In this document: one piece after another, positions 8,300-17,109 of the stretch
Layout: the number at the start of each line of letters is the position of its first letter
Numbering within the stretch: the stretch's first letter is position 1
Assembly: GCF_003610995.1 (NCBI RefSeq)
Contig: NZ_CP032543.1
Coordinates: 6,944,001 to 7,008,000, forward strand
Reading direction: 5' to 3'
Origin: Streptomyces griseus subsp. griseus
GTDB taxonomy: Bacteria; Actinomycetota; Actinomycetes; Streptomycetales; Streptomycetaceae
DNA length: 64,000 bases
The notes under the pieces: generated by a model
Databases searched by the model: none
What the model saw: only the letters and a program-made list of their open reading frames with translations
Told to the model about the DNA's origin: nothing
Program-made: the position numbers and the translations under genes

Positions 8300-9665
8300 C
8301 AGGCGTCCCTCGCGGTGCGGAACCCGGAGAAGATCTGCCGCCGCACCGGCAGGTCCCAGTTGCGGAACGTGCCCCGGCAGGCGACCTGGTCCACGGCGAA
8401 CGAACCGCCACGCAGAACCTTGTGGCCCGGGCCGAAGAACACGTCCGAATACTCCCGGTAGGGGAAGGCCACGAACCCCGGGTAGGGCAGGAAGTCGCTG
8501 GAGGTCCACTCCCACACATCCCCGATCAGCTGGCCCGCACCGGACGGCGCCCGGCCCGCCGGATACGCACCGGCCCGCGCCGGACGCAGATGGCGCTGGC
8601 CCAGGTTGGCCTGGTCGGGTGCCGGGTCCGTGTCGCCCCAGGGGTAGCGCAGCGAACGCCCGGTGGCGGGGTCGTGCCGGGCGGCCTTCTCCCACTCGGC
8701 CTCGGTGGGCAGCCGCCGCCCCGCCCAGCGGGCGTACGCGTCCGCCTCGTACCAGCTGACGTGCAGCACCGGCTCGTCCTCCGGCACCGGCTCGGTCACC
8801 CCGAACCGCCGGCGCAGCCACTGGCCGGCGTCCCGGTGCCAGAACAGCGGTGCGGTCAGGTCGTGTTCGCGGACCATGTCCCAGCCCTCGGGCGCCCACC
8901 AGCGGGGGTCGGTGTACCCGCCGTCCTCGATGAACCGCTGGTAGGCCCGCAGGTGACGGGGGCGGTGTCCAGGTGGAACGCGGCCACCTCCCGCCGGTGC
9001 GCGGGCCGTTCGTTGTCCAGGGCCCATGGCTCGGCGGAGGTCCCCATGGTGAACGGGCCTCCGGGGACGAGGACTTCGTCGGGCAGGGTGCCGGCGTCGG
9101 TGGGTGCGGGCGGCGCCGGTGCCGTCAGCGCGACCGGGCCGCTCCGCAACTGATGGGTGATCAGCATGGTCTCGTCGTGCTGTTGTTCGTGCTGGGCGAT
9201 CATCCCGAAGGCGAACCCGGCCCGCTCCAGCGGACGGCCGCCTTCGTGCAGCGGGGCGCCCTCCAGGATGTCCAGGGCCCTGCCCCGTACATCGGAGGCG
9301 TACGTGCGTGCCTCGGCGGGCGCCAGCAGCGGCAGCGAGGGCCGGGCCGAGCGGGGGTGCTCGAAGGCGTCGTACAGCCCGTCGATCTCCGGGCGCAGCG
9401 CCTCCCGTCCGCCCACGGCGCGGAGCAGCCACTGCTCCTCCTGGTTGCCGATGTGGGCCAGGTCCCAGACGAGCGGGGACATCAAGGGGGAGTGCTGGGC
9501 GGTGAGTTCACCGTCGTCGACGCTGTCGGTGAGGGTGGCGGTCCGGGCTCGGGCGGCCAGCAGCGCGTCCAGGGCGCGCTGCCGCAGCGCCTCGGGGTCA
9601 TGGCCCCCGGGGCCCGGCGGGAAGCCGTCCGCGGTGATGGTGGAGGGGGCACGGTCGTCGGTCAT
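8299..9665 (-). CDS. egtB: Hercynine oxygenase (sulfoxide synthase) EgtB, apparent frameshift
   Basis: EgtB is a non-haem iron enzyme joining hercynine and gamma-glutamylcysteine through a C-S bond. The first frame (from ATG 9665) holds the DinB-like domain with the iron ligands HEQQHDE and the start of the FGE-sulfatase domain up to FHLDTAPVT. At the five-base C run (8958-8962 on this strand) one base is missing, and the second frame continues AYQRFIEDGGYTDPRWW through GDVWEWTSSDF and VLRGGSFAVD to the stop at 8299. Both halves are well conserved, as is the operon around them, so a sequencing or assembly deletion is the likeliest cause. If real, the strain would lack EgtB. Confidence 0.85.
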
Positions 9666-10999
9666 GCTGAGGTCACCCTTCCGGTGTGCGGCTCGGCGCC
9701 GGGATCCGTCGGCCGGCTCAGGCGGCCGAGGGCGCCCGGTTCGAGCAGGTCGTCGGCCGGACATCGGCCCCGGGCCACGTACCGGTCGTTGAAGGCCGCC
9801 ACGGTGTCCGTCACGGCCTTGCTCGCCCCCATCCGGCCCAGCGCGGTGAGCGCCGTGTCGAAGCAGACGGTGGCCGCCGCCCGCAGCTCCGGATCGGACA
9901 GGCCCGCACGGGCGGCCGTCGTCCAGAGCGGGTTGCGCGGCGAGGGGTCGGACCCCGCCGACTCGGCGAGGGGCTTCACGGTGCGGTACACGGTCTCGGC
10001 GGCCTCGGGGTCGTCGAACAGGGCGGTGGCGACGGCGAGCGGCACCAGCCACCCGTCCGCGCCGCTCTGCGCGTCGATCATGCGCAGTTCGAGGTGCCCG
10101 CGCGGCCGGACCGGTGGGAAGAGGGTGGTGATGTGGTAGTCGAGATCGGCCCGTACCGCCGGCCGGGGCGCGCCGGTGCGGATCCACTCCCTGAAGGTGA
10201 GGCCCTCCGGCACGTCCCAGGGGCCCTCGTCGCGACGGACGCACATCACGGTCGTGTCCAGGACGTGCGCGGCCCATGCCTCACGCGGCGGCAGCCCGCC
10301 GCCCGGGGCCAGCGTCCGTACCGGGTCGAGATCGGCCCACAGGGCCTGCCGGGTGGACTTCCAGCCGGTCGGGCGGCCCCGCTGGAACGGCGAATTGGCG
10401 AACGCCGCCACCAGGACGGCCCCGAGCAGATGGGTGAGCTGCCAGCGCCGCCCGTAACCGAGCGGTCCCGGCTCCTCCTCGCCCGCGTCCAGGCAGACCT
10501 GCACGGAGGCGGAGGTGCACATCATCGCCCGTCCGGCCGGGCCCGCCCGGTCGAGGGCCGTCTCCATCGCGTCGTACCGCGGCTCGCGCAGCCTGCGGTG
10601 CGGCGTCTGCCACGGGTCCACACCGAACCCGGCCGGTGCCAGTCCGGACCGGCCGAGGGAACCGCGGACGGCGGCCAGATCCGCCGCGGTCGTCTCGACG
10701 CACTCCATCAGGGAGGCGGCCGGCTGGGAGCTGAGCTCCAGCTGCCCACCCGGCTCGAACGTCAGTGCGGCGCTCAGGGGCAGCTCGCGGAGGGCCGCGA
10801 CCGCCCCGTCCAGCCGCTCCTGGGCGACCGGGGCGGCGGGATTCTCCTGGTCATGGATGAGCCATTCGAGTTCCACCCCCACGATGCGAGGGGGGCCCGT
10901 CTTGAAACATATGCCGCGCAGTAAATCCTGTGCCGCACCCTCGTCGAGGGTGGCGGAGTCCGGGCGCGGTCCGGGGCCGCCAGGTGTGTCCGAGGACAT
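9662..10999 (-). CDS. egtA: Glutamate-cysteine ligase EgtA
   Basis: 445 residues from ATG 10999 behind a perfect GAAGGAGG ribosome site. It makes gamma-glutamylcysteine for the EgtB step. Family segments include VGVELEWLIHD, LTFEPGGQLELSSQP and MMCTSASVQVCLD, the actinobacterial GshA-like fold. It is the first gene of the operon and its stop overlaps the egtB ATG. Codon 26 (10922-10924) is TTA, the rare leucine codon read by the bldA tRNA, so translation of the operon's first gene may depend on development. About 150 bases separate it from the mazF-like gene upstream. Confidence 0.92.
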   Translation of the reverse strand: MSSDTPGGPGPRPDSATLDEGAAQDLLRGICFKTGPPRIVGVELEWLIHDQENPAAPVAQERLDGAVAALRELPLSAALTFEPGGQLELSSQPAASLMECVETTAADLAAVRGSLGRSGLAPAGFGVDPWQTPHRRLREPRYDAMETALDRAGPAGRAMMCTSASVQVCLDAGEEEPGPLGYGRRWQLTHLLGAVLVAAFANSPFQRGRPTGWKSTRQALWADLDPVRTLAPGGGLPPREAWAAHVLDTTVMCVRRDEGPWDVPEGLTFREWIRTGAPRPAVRADLDYHITTLFPPVRPRGHLELRMIDAQSGADGWLVPLAVATALFDDPEAAETVYRTVKPLAESAGSDPSPRNPLWTTAARAGLSDPELRAAATVCFDTALTALGRMGASKAVTDTVAAFNDRYVARGRCPADDLLEPGALGRLSRPTDPGAEPHTGRVTSA

Positions 11000-11147
11000 G
11001 AGGCGCCTCCTTCTCAGTTGCGTACCTACCACCCAAACCCGTACCCCGGGATCGCACAAGAGTGCCCCTGAGCCACCGGAAAAGCGGTCGCCGCCGCACC
11101 GCTCCGGAACCAGCATGCGCCGTACGCCCGCCACCGGCGAGCGGCGG

Positions 11148-11615
11148 TCAGCTCCAGCCGTACCGTTCCCGCAGCCGCCCGGTGACCGAATCGAACCGGT
11201 CCCGGTCCAGCGCGCACGCCTCACGCCGCATCCCGTCCTCGTGGACCCGCAGCACCCGGTCCAGGTCGGCCCAGGACGGCCGTCCCGAGCTGTCCCAGGG
11301 ACCGGCGCCCAGCGCCACCCACTCGTGGTCCATGTCGTGCTGCTTGCTGGAGAGCTGGACGGCGAGCACCGTGCCCCCGGCCTCCCGGGCCACGACGAGC
11401 ACCGGGCGGTCCTTGCCGCGCCCGTCGTTCTCCTCGAACGGCACCCAGGTCCAGACGATCTCGCCCGGATCGGGGTCGCCGTCGCGGTCGGGCGCGTACG
11501 AGGTGCGGACCGGGCCGACCTCTCGCGGATCGGCCTGGACGGTCGCGGTCGGACCGGTGCTGCCAGGAGGTACGGGCGGGGAGTCGGTGCGCTGTGCGCT
11601 GTGGTGGAACGTCAT
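11148..11615 (-). CDS. PemK/MazF-family protein (toxin-like)
   Basis: 155 residues from ATG 11615. The central part (GEIVWTWVPFEENDGRGKDRP then VLVVAREAGG and DHEWVALG) has the pattern of MazF/PemK endoribonucleases: a PG.I.....P start, a KxRPVLVV-like strand and a C-terminal DRDRFDSV helix. An unusual 50-residue N-terminal extension is present. No antitoxin gene lies on either side, so it may be a solitary family member with another role, as many Streptomyces MazF-like proteins are. Confidence 0.65.
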   Translation of the reverse strand: MTFHHSAQRTDSPPVPPGSTGPTATVQADPREVGPVRTSYAPDRDGDPDPGEIVWTWVPFEENDGRGKDRPVLVVAREAGGTVLAVQLSSKQHDMDHEWVALGAGPWDSSGRPSWADLDRVLRVHEDGMRREACALDRDRFDSVTGRLRERYGWS

Positions 11616-11734
11616 CGCAACACCGTAGGACCTGCACGCCGCCATCCCGGGAGCGGGTCCGCCGAACGGGGGCCGCGGCGAGGCGTACCCGGGGCGCGGA
11701 CCGGCCCGGCGGATCTGGAAGACTGCCGCACGCC

Positions 11735-12757
11735 ATGAGCCAGTTACCCAAGCAGCGCACCGAAGTCTCCGTCCCGACCAGCGCCGATGTCGCGCGCCTC
11801 GCCGGAGTGTCCCGGGCCACCGTGTCGTACGTACTGAACAACAACGCCGCCGTCCGGATCAGCGAACCCACCCGGCACCGGGTCAGGGAGGCTGCCACGC
11901 AGCTCGGATACGTCCCGCACGCGGCCGCCCGCAGCCTGCGCGCCGGACACAGCCGCCTGGTCCTGCTGCCCTCCGGCCATATACCGGCGGGCCCGCTCCA
12001 CCAGCGCTTCTTCCAGGAGCTACAGGCAGGGCTGCGCCGACTGGACTACACCGTCGTCCAGTACGGCAGCGCCGGCCTCGCGGACGACGAGGCGGTGAGG
12101 GCCTGGGCCGAGCTGCGGCCCGTCGCCGTCGTCGTACCGCCGGGCGTCACCCTCACCCCGCACGGCACGGCCGTCCTCACCCGCAGCGGCGCCAAAGCGG
12201 TGATCACCCTGGGCCCGGAGCCGGTGGCGGGCGCCCACGGGCTGGTGATGGACCAGCGACGGGTGGGCGCCAGCGCGGTCGGCCATCTGCTGGCCCGGGG
12301 CCGCCGCCGCATCGGGGTGGTCATGCCCCGCGAGGCGGGCCTCACCCCGTTCTCCGAACCCCGCCTCGCCGGGGCCCGGCAGACGGCGGAACCGGCCGGA
12401 GCGCACATCAGCCCCCTTCCGCTCCACTACGAGGAGGAGTCGGCGGCCGAGCTGGCGCGCGGCTGGCGGGAGCTGGGCCTGGACGCGGTGTTCGCGTACA
12501 ACGACGAGTACGCCATGCTGCTGATGCGGGCCCTTCAGGACGCGGGCATCGCGATACCCGGCGACACGGCGGTCGTCGGGGCGGACGACCTGCTGCTCGG
12601 CCGACTGCTGCGGCCCCGCCTCTCCACGGTCCGGATGGAACTCGCCATGCCGCACCCCCTGGCCGAGACGATCGACCGGCTCGTCCACCACCCGGGTGCC
12701 GCCCCCGTCCACCACGACCTGCTGCGCACCAGCGCCGTGCACCGCGAGTCCAGCTGA
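11735..12757 (+). CDS. LacI-family transcriptional regulator with a TTA codon
   Basis: 340 residues. The N-terminal helix-turn-helix is classical: TSADVARLAGVSRATVSYVLN with hinge helix AARSLRAG. A periplasmic-binding-protein-like effector domain follows (VPPGVTL, VMDQRRVGASAVGHLLARG, DAVFAYNDEYAMLLM). The effector is unknown. Codon 4 (11744-11746) is TTA, which ties its translation to the developmental bldA tRNA. No sugar operon adjoins it, so the target genes may be elsewhere. The ribosome site is weak. Confidence 0.88.
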   Translation: MSQLPKQRTEVSVPTSADVARLAGVSRATVSYVLNNNAAVRISEPTRHRVREAATQLGYVPHAAARSLRAGHSRLVLLPSGHIPAGPLHQRFFQELQAGLRRLDYTVVQYGSAGLADDEAVRAWAELRPVAVVVPPGVTLTPHGTAVLTRSGAKAVITLGPEPVAGAHGLVMDQRRVGASAVGHLLARGRRRIGVVMPREAGLTPFSEPRLAGARQTAEPAGAHISPLPLHYEEESAAELARGWRELGLDAVFAYNDEYAMLLMRALQDAGIAIPGDTAVVGADDLLLGRLLRPRLSTVRMELAMPHPLAETIDRLVHHPGAAPVHHDLLRTSAVHRESS

Positions 12758-12812
12758 CCTCCCCCGGCGCGACGACATGCGCTCGGTACGGGGGATGTCT
12801 AGCGTCGGGTCC

Positions 12813-13079
12813 ATGAGCCACCCGCAGAGTTACGAGCTCCTCCTGATCCCCGACCACAGCAGGACGCGGACCGGGGCCCCCGGACGGCCGATCCGCTCGG
12901 CGGTCGTGACCGCGACCGGCGAGACGGGCGCCTCCGGCTACCCCCGGTACACGGGCGAGGGCATGGAGGCGGACATCGACCCGGAGACCCGCACGGTGGA
13001 GGCGGTACTGATCGACGGAGAGGAACTGGACCCGGGCATGTCGGTGCACGTCGCCGACGGCATGCGCCCGACCGGCTGA
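12813..13079 (+). CDS. Small conserved Streptomyces protein of unknown function
   Basis: 88 residues, MSHPQSYELLLIPD to VHVADGMRPTG. It is rich in charged residues with no membrane segment or signal, and it contains a repeated Thr/Glu-rich middle (DIDPETRTVEAVLIDGEEL). It resembles small DUF6296-type proteins, but I am not sure of the family. It follows the LacI gene by 55 bases and may share its transcript. Confidence 0.6.
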   Translation: MSHPQSYELLLIPDHSRTRTGAPGRPIRSAVVTATGETGASGYPRYTGEGMEADIDPETRTVEAVLIDGEELDPGMSVHVADGMRPTG

Positions 13080-13173
13080 GGATCGGGCATGGCTGAAGGA
13101 CCCCGACCCGCGACACCGCTTCCACGGTCTCGGGTCAGGGCCCTTCGGCTCGCGCCGTGCGCCGGTGGGGCGG

Positions 13174-13572
13174 CTACTGCGGCTCCGGCTGCCCCTGCCC
13201 GGCCTCCGCCGCCCGCTTCTGCTCCTCGACGGACTTGCGGACCTCGTCCATGTCCAGGTTCCGGGCCTGGCCGATGACGTCCTCCAGGGCCGCCTCGGGC
13301 AGGGCACCGGGCTGCGAGAAGACCGCGACGTTGTCGCGGACGATCATCAGCGTCGGGATGGACCGGATCTCGAAGGCGGCCGCCAGCTCCTGCTGCGCCT
13401 CCGTGTCGACCTTCGCGAAGACCAGGTCGGGGTGGCGCTCGGACGCCGAGTCGTAGACCGGCGCGAACTGTCGGCAGGGGCCGCACCAGGAAGCCCAGAA
13501 GTCGATCAGAACGAAGCCGTTGTCACTGACGACCTGATCGAAGTTTTCCTTGGTGAGCTCTAGGGTGCTCAT
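13174..13572 (-). CDS. trxA: Thioredoxin
   Basis: 132 residues with the thioredoxin fold and the active site WCGPC in the segment FWASWCGPCRQFAP, plus the cis-Pro loop IPTLMIV. It reduces protein disulfides in the cytosol. A charged 25-residue tail (VRKSVEEQKRAAEAG) extends beyond the usual 105-110 residues. It is divergent from a flavin disulfide oxidoreductase and has a SigR-like promoter, both pointing to thiol-redox duty. Confidence 0.93.
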   Translation of the reverse strand: MSTLELTKENFDQVVSDNGFVLIDFWASWCGPCRQFAPVYDSASERHPDLVFAKVDTEAQQELAAAFEIRSIPTLMIVRDNVAVFSQPGALPEAALEDVIGQARNLDMDEVRKSVEEQKRAAEAGQGQPEPQ

Positions 13573-13616
13573 ACTCCAGATACCTCTTCCTGTGCCCGTT
13601 CGGACGTGTCCGGGAC

Positions 13617-13643
13617 AACGGTGACTGCGCGTGCGCTATTCCG
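13617..13643 (-). promoter_or_regulatory. SigR-type promoter for the thioredoxin gene
   Basis: On the minus strand CGGAAT (13643-13638) is followed after exactly 18 bases by GTT (13619-13617), close to the SigR consensus GGGAAT-N18-GTT. SigR is the disulfide-stress sigma factor of Streptomyces and thioredoxin genes are established targets. It lies about 45 bases before the thioredoxin ATG. Confidence 0.6.
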
Positions 13644-13689
13644 CCTGCCCATGTGGCCGGTGCGCACACTCCCGACGAGACTGGATTCC

Positions 13690-15129
13690 ATGACTGATGC
13701 AGTGGATGTTTCCCCGTACGACGTGGTGGTCATCGGCGCGGGTCCGGTGGGAGAGAACGTGGCCGACCGGGCCCGCGCGGCGGGGCTGAGCACGGCCGTG
13801 GTGGAGTCCGAGCTGATCGGGGGCGAGTGCTCGTACTGGGCCTGCATGCCGAGCAAGGCCCTGCTGCGCCCGGTGGTCGCCCGAGCCGACGCCCGCCGCG
13901 TCCCGGGCCTGAGCGCGGCGGTGCAGGGCCCCCTCGACGTGGCGGCGGTCCTCGCCCAGCGGGACGAGCAGACGAGCCACTGGAAGGACGAGGGGCAGGT
14001 CGGCTGGCTGGAGGGTGTCGGAGCCGATGTCTACCGGGGTACGGGGCGCCTCGCCGGCCCCCGCGAGGTCACCGTCACCGCCCCCGACGGGGCCGAGCAC
14101 CGGCTCACCGCCCGGCACGCCGTCGCCGTGTGCACCGGCACCAGGGCCGTCGTCCCCGACCTGCCCGGTATCGCCGAGGCCCGACCCTGGACCAGCCGCG
14201 AGGCCACCAGCGCCAAGGAGGTGCCGGGCCGGCTCGTGGTGGTCGGCGGGGGTGTGGTCGGCGTGGAGATGGCGACCGTCTGGCAGGCGCTGGGCGCCGA
14301 GGTGACGCTGCTGATCCGGGGCAAGGGCCTGCTCCCGAAGATGGAGCCCTTCGCGGGCGAGCTGGTGGCAGAGGCGCTGGAGGAGGCCGGAGCCAAGATC
14401 CGTACCGGCGTCTCCGTCACCGCCCTCGAACGCCCCATGCCCGACGGCCCGGTCACGGCCGTCCTGGACGACGGCGGCCGGATCGAGGCCGACGAGATCC
14501 TCTTCGCCACCGGCCGGGCGCCCCGCACCGACGACCTCGGCCTGGAGACGGTCGGCCTGGAGCCCGGCTCCTGGCTCACCGTGGACGACACCTGCCGTGT
14601 CGAGGGGACCGACTGGCTGTACGGGGTCGGGGACGTCAACCACCGCGCCCTCCTCACCCACCAGGGCAAGTACCAGGCCCGTATCGCGGGCGCCGCGATC
14701 GCCACCCGCGCCCGGCAGGACGCACCCCTGGACACGTCTCCCTGGGGGCCCCACGCGGCCACCGCCGACCACGGGGCCGTCCCCCAGGTCGTCTTCACCG
14801 ACCCCGAGGCCGCCTCCGTCGGCCTCACCCTCGCCGAGGCCGAACAGGCGGGCCACCGCGTTCGCGCGGTCGACTACGACCTCGCCTCGGTCGCCGGCTC
14901 CGGCCTCTACGCCGACGGCTACAAGGGCCGCGCCCGGATGATCGTGGACCTGGACCGCGAGGTCCTGCTCGGCGTGACGTTCGTCGGCCCCGGCATCGGG
15001 GAGCTCCTGCACTCCGCGACCGTGGCGGTCGCGGGCGAGGTCCCCGTCGACCGGCTGTGGCACGCGGTTCCGGCGTACCCGACGATCAGCGAGGTGTGGC
15101 TGCGGCTGCTGGAGACGTACCGGGGCTGA
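13690..15129 (+). CDS. FAD-dependent pyridine-nucleotide disulfide oxidoreductase
   Basis: 479 residues from ATG 13690. The N-terminal Rossmann motif VVVIGAGPVGEN binds FAD. The redox segment GGECSYWACMPSKALL has the two cysteines in the spacing of the lipoamide dehydrogenase/mercuric reductase family. A second Rossmann motif, VVGGGVVGVEMATVW, binds NAD(P)H, and a dimer-interface domain closes the protein (HAVPAYPTISEVW, with the catalytic His-Pro replaced by HAVPAYP). The substrate is unknown; the divergent thioredoxin suggests disulfide stress. The usual Cys-x4-Cys context GGTCLNVGC is altered to GGECSYWAC. Confidence 0.85.
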   Translation: MTDAVDVSPYDVVVIGAGPVGENVADRARAAGLSTAVVESELIGGECSYWACMPSKALLRPVVARADARRVPGLSAAVQGPLDVAAVLAQRDEQTSHWKDEGQVGWLEGVGADVYRGTGRLAGPREVTVTAPDGAEHRLTARHAVAVCTGTRAVVPDLPGIAEARPWTSREATSAKEVPGRLVVVGGGVVGVEMATVWQALGAEVTLLIRGKGLLPKMEPFAGELVAEALEEAGAKIRTGVSVTALERPMPDGPVTAVLDDGGRIEADEILFATGRAPRTDDLGLETVGLEPGSWLTVDDTCRVEGTDWLYGVGDVNHRALLTHQGKYQARIAGAAIATRARQDAPLDTSPWGPHAATADHGAVPQVVFTDPEAASVGLTLAEAEQAGHRVRAVDYDLASVAGSGLYADGYKGRARMIVDLDREVLLGVTFVGPGIGELLHSATVAVAGEVPVDRLWHAVPAYPTISEVWLRLLETYRG

Positions 15130-15908
15130 GCAGGGACCCCAACCGGTGGGCGGCGCCGCGGATCGCTCGGGGCACGGGGGACCCGGGTGATGGCGGAACC
15201 GGCGCCAGGAGCGACGGGAGCACATTCCAGGCCGTAGGGCCGTGCTCGTTCGCGTTGTCGGCCGGGGGCAGGCCGGTCAGCTTCGCGCAGCTGAGGACGT
15301 GGCCGAGGGAGCCGCGTGTCCCGCGCCGCCGCCAGGTCGCCCTGGGCATCGGGGCGCAGCTCAGCGGCTCAAGGTCCCTCGACGCGATGCTGTCCGGCAA
15401 CCGTGGGGGACGCACCCTGTCTTGCTGATCCGGGCCAGGATCTCGGGTAGTTCCAGGTCCAGCGCGACTGACACGGCCAGGGCGAAGCCCGGCGGGAGGG
15501 AGCCCGGCGGGAAGGAGCCCTCGCTCTACGCCTCGCCCTCGGGCCGGTCCGAAAGGCCGAGGAGGACATCGAGTTCGGTGCGCGTTCCGTGGCGCCGCAG
15601 GACATCCATTCCGCCCGGTCCCCTCGGCTCCGGTCCCCCCAGGTCGTTGCGCCGACTCGGCCGGTTCGGCTCCAGTGGGCCTCTCACCGTATCGCTGTGA
15701 CCGGGGATGGGTGACTGCGGCCAGGCTGCCCACCGGGCCGGCGGCAGCCGGTCCGGTGGTGGATCACCGATCACCGCGTGCGCGTCCCGGCAGAACTGGT
15801 CCACGCGGGGCGGCGCACGACGGGAGTACGCGCATCCGGGCACCCCGCACAGGCATGTGAGTGGCCATCAAGGGAAGAGAGTCATCAATGACACGAGGGG
15901 GGTCAGTC
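15130..15908. other. 779-base stretch without a convincing gene
   Basis: Open frames exist on both strands but none has good coding character, a ribosome site or a recognisable family. A 15-base unit (15486-15500) is repeated directly at 15501-15515 with one change. A minus-strand segment reading LAVSVALDLELPEILARI around 15430-15480 has some protein-like character and could be a decayed gene. The glgA promoter should lie near the right end. Confidence 0.4.
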
Positions 15909-17072
15909 GTGAGGGTGGGACTGCTGAGTCGTGAGTACCCGCCGGACGTCTACGGCGGCGCCGGTGTACATGTCGAGTTCCTGGCACGGGAGTTGCGCAC
16001 GCTCACCGATCTACAGGTCCACTCCTGGGGCGAGGGTGCTTCGGACGGGGTGGTCCGGCACCGGCCCAGCCGGGAGCTGGGCGGTGCCAACGACGCGCTG
16101 CGCGCCTTCTCCGTGGACCTGTCCATCGCCGCCGCGCTCGAAGGCCGCGACCTCGTGCATTCGCACACCTGGTACGCCAACCTCGCCGGCCACCTCGCCG
16201 GACTGCTGTACGGCATTCCGCACGTGGTGACCGCCCATTCGCTGGAGCCCCTGCGGCCCTGGAAGGCCGAACAGCTCGGCGGGGGCTACGCGTTGTCCAG
16301 CTGGGCCGAGCGCACCGCCATGGAATCCGCCGACGCGGTGATCGCCGTCTCGCACGGAATGCGTGCCGACATCCTCGGCTGCTACCCGCAGCTGGATCCC
16401 GACCGGGTCAGGGTCGTCCACAACGGAATCGACACCCGCCTGTACCGGCCCGCTCCCGGAGCTGACGTACTGCGCCGCCTGGGTATCGACCCGGACCGCC
16501 CCTTCGTCCTGTTCGTCGGCCGCATCACGCGCCAGAAGGGTGTCCCGCATCTGCTGCGCGCCGCCCACCGGCTCGATCCCGCCGCCCAGCTGGTGCTCTG
16601 CGCGGGCGCGCCCGACACCCCGGAGATCGAGGCCGAGTTCCGCGAGCTCGTCGGCGAACTGAGGCGCTCGCGCGACGGCGTCCACTGGATCCCGGACATG
16701 CTCCCGCGTCCCGATGTCATCCAACTCCTCAGCCGAGCGGCCGTGTTCGTCTGCCCTTCGGTGTACGAGCCCCTGGGCATCGTCAATCTCGAAGCGATGG
16801 CCTGCGGCGCGGCAGTGGTCGCCTCCGCGGTCGGCGGCATCCCCGAGGTCGTCTCCGACGGCGGCACCGGACTGCTCGTACCGTACGAAGCCGACGAACC
16901 GGCCCGGTTCGAGGCAGACCTGGCCGAGGCGATCGGCCAGGTGCTCGCCGACCGTCCGGCGGCCCAGCGGATGGGTGAGGCGGGCCGTGAACGTGCCGTG
17001 CGGGAGTTCGGCTGGGACAGAGTCGCCCGGCGGACTGTCGAGGTGTACGAGGAGATCGTCAAAAAGGTGTAG
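15909..17072 (+). CDS. glgA: Actinobacterial GlgA/GlgM-type glycosyltransferase
   Basis: I prefer the GTG at 15909 (behind GAGGGGGG), giving 387 residues starting [17 protein letters not shown], over the ATG at 15888, which also has a possible ribosome site. It is a GT4-family enzyme: KxGG-equivalent [14 protein letters not shown], acceptor segment [11 protein letters not shown], nucleotide-binding [10 protein letters not shown] and the EX7E-type motif [15 protein letters not shown]. In actinobacteria this protein transfers glucose from ADP-glucose, mainly making maltose-1-phosphate for glycogen or methylglucan synthesis. glgC, making its ADP-glucose, follows 37 bases downstream. Confidence 0.88.
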   Translation: MRVGLLSREYPPDVYGGAGVHVEFLARELRTLTDLQVHSWGEGASDGVVRHRPSRELGGANDALRAFSVDLSIAAALEGRDLVHSHTWYANLAGHLAGLLYGIPHVVTAHSLEPLRPWKAEQLGGGYALSSWAERTAMESADAVIAVSHGMRADILGCYPQLDPDRVRVVHNGIDTRLYRPAPGADVLRRLGIDPDRPFVLFVGRITRQKGVPHLLRAAHRLDPAAQLVLCAGAPDTPEIEAEFRELVGELRRSRDGVHWIPDMLPRPDVIQLLSRAAVFVCPSVYEPLGIVNLEAMACGAAVVASAVGGIPEVVSDGGTGLLVPYEADEPARFEADLAEAIGQVLADRPAAQRMGEAGRERAVREFGWDRVARRTVEVYEEIVKKV

Positions 17073-17109
17073 CCGGGAACGGTCCGGTGTTTCGGAAGGG
17101 GGAGTGGCC

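Noticed and set aside
15486..15515. The 15-base tandem repeat as CRISPR or attachment site
   Set aside because: Only two direct copies without spacers and no tRNA or integrase nearby.
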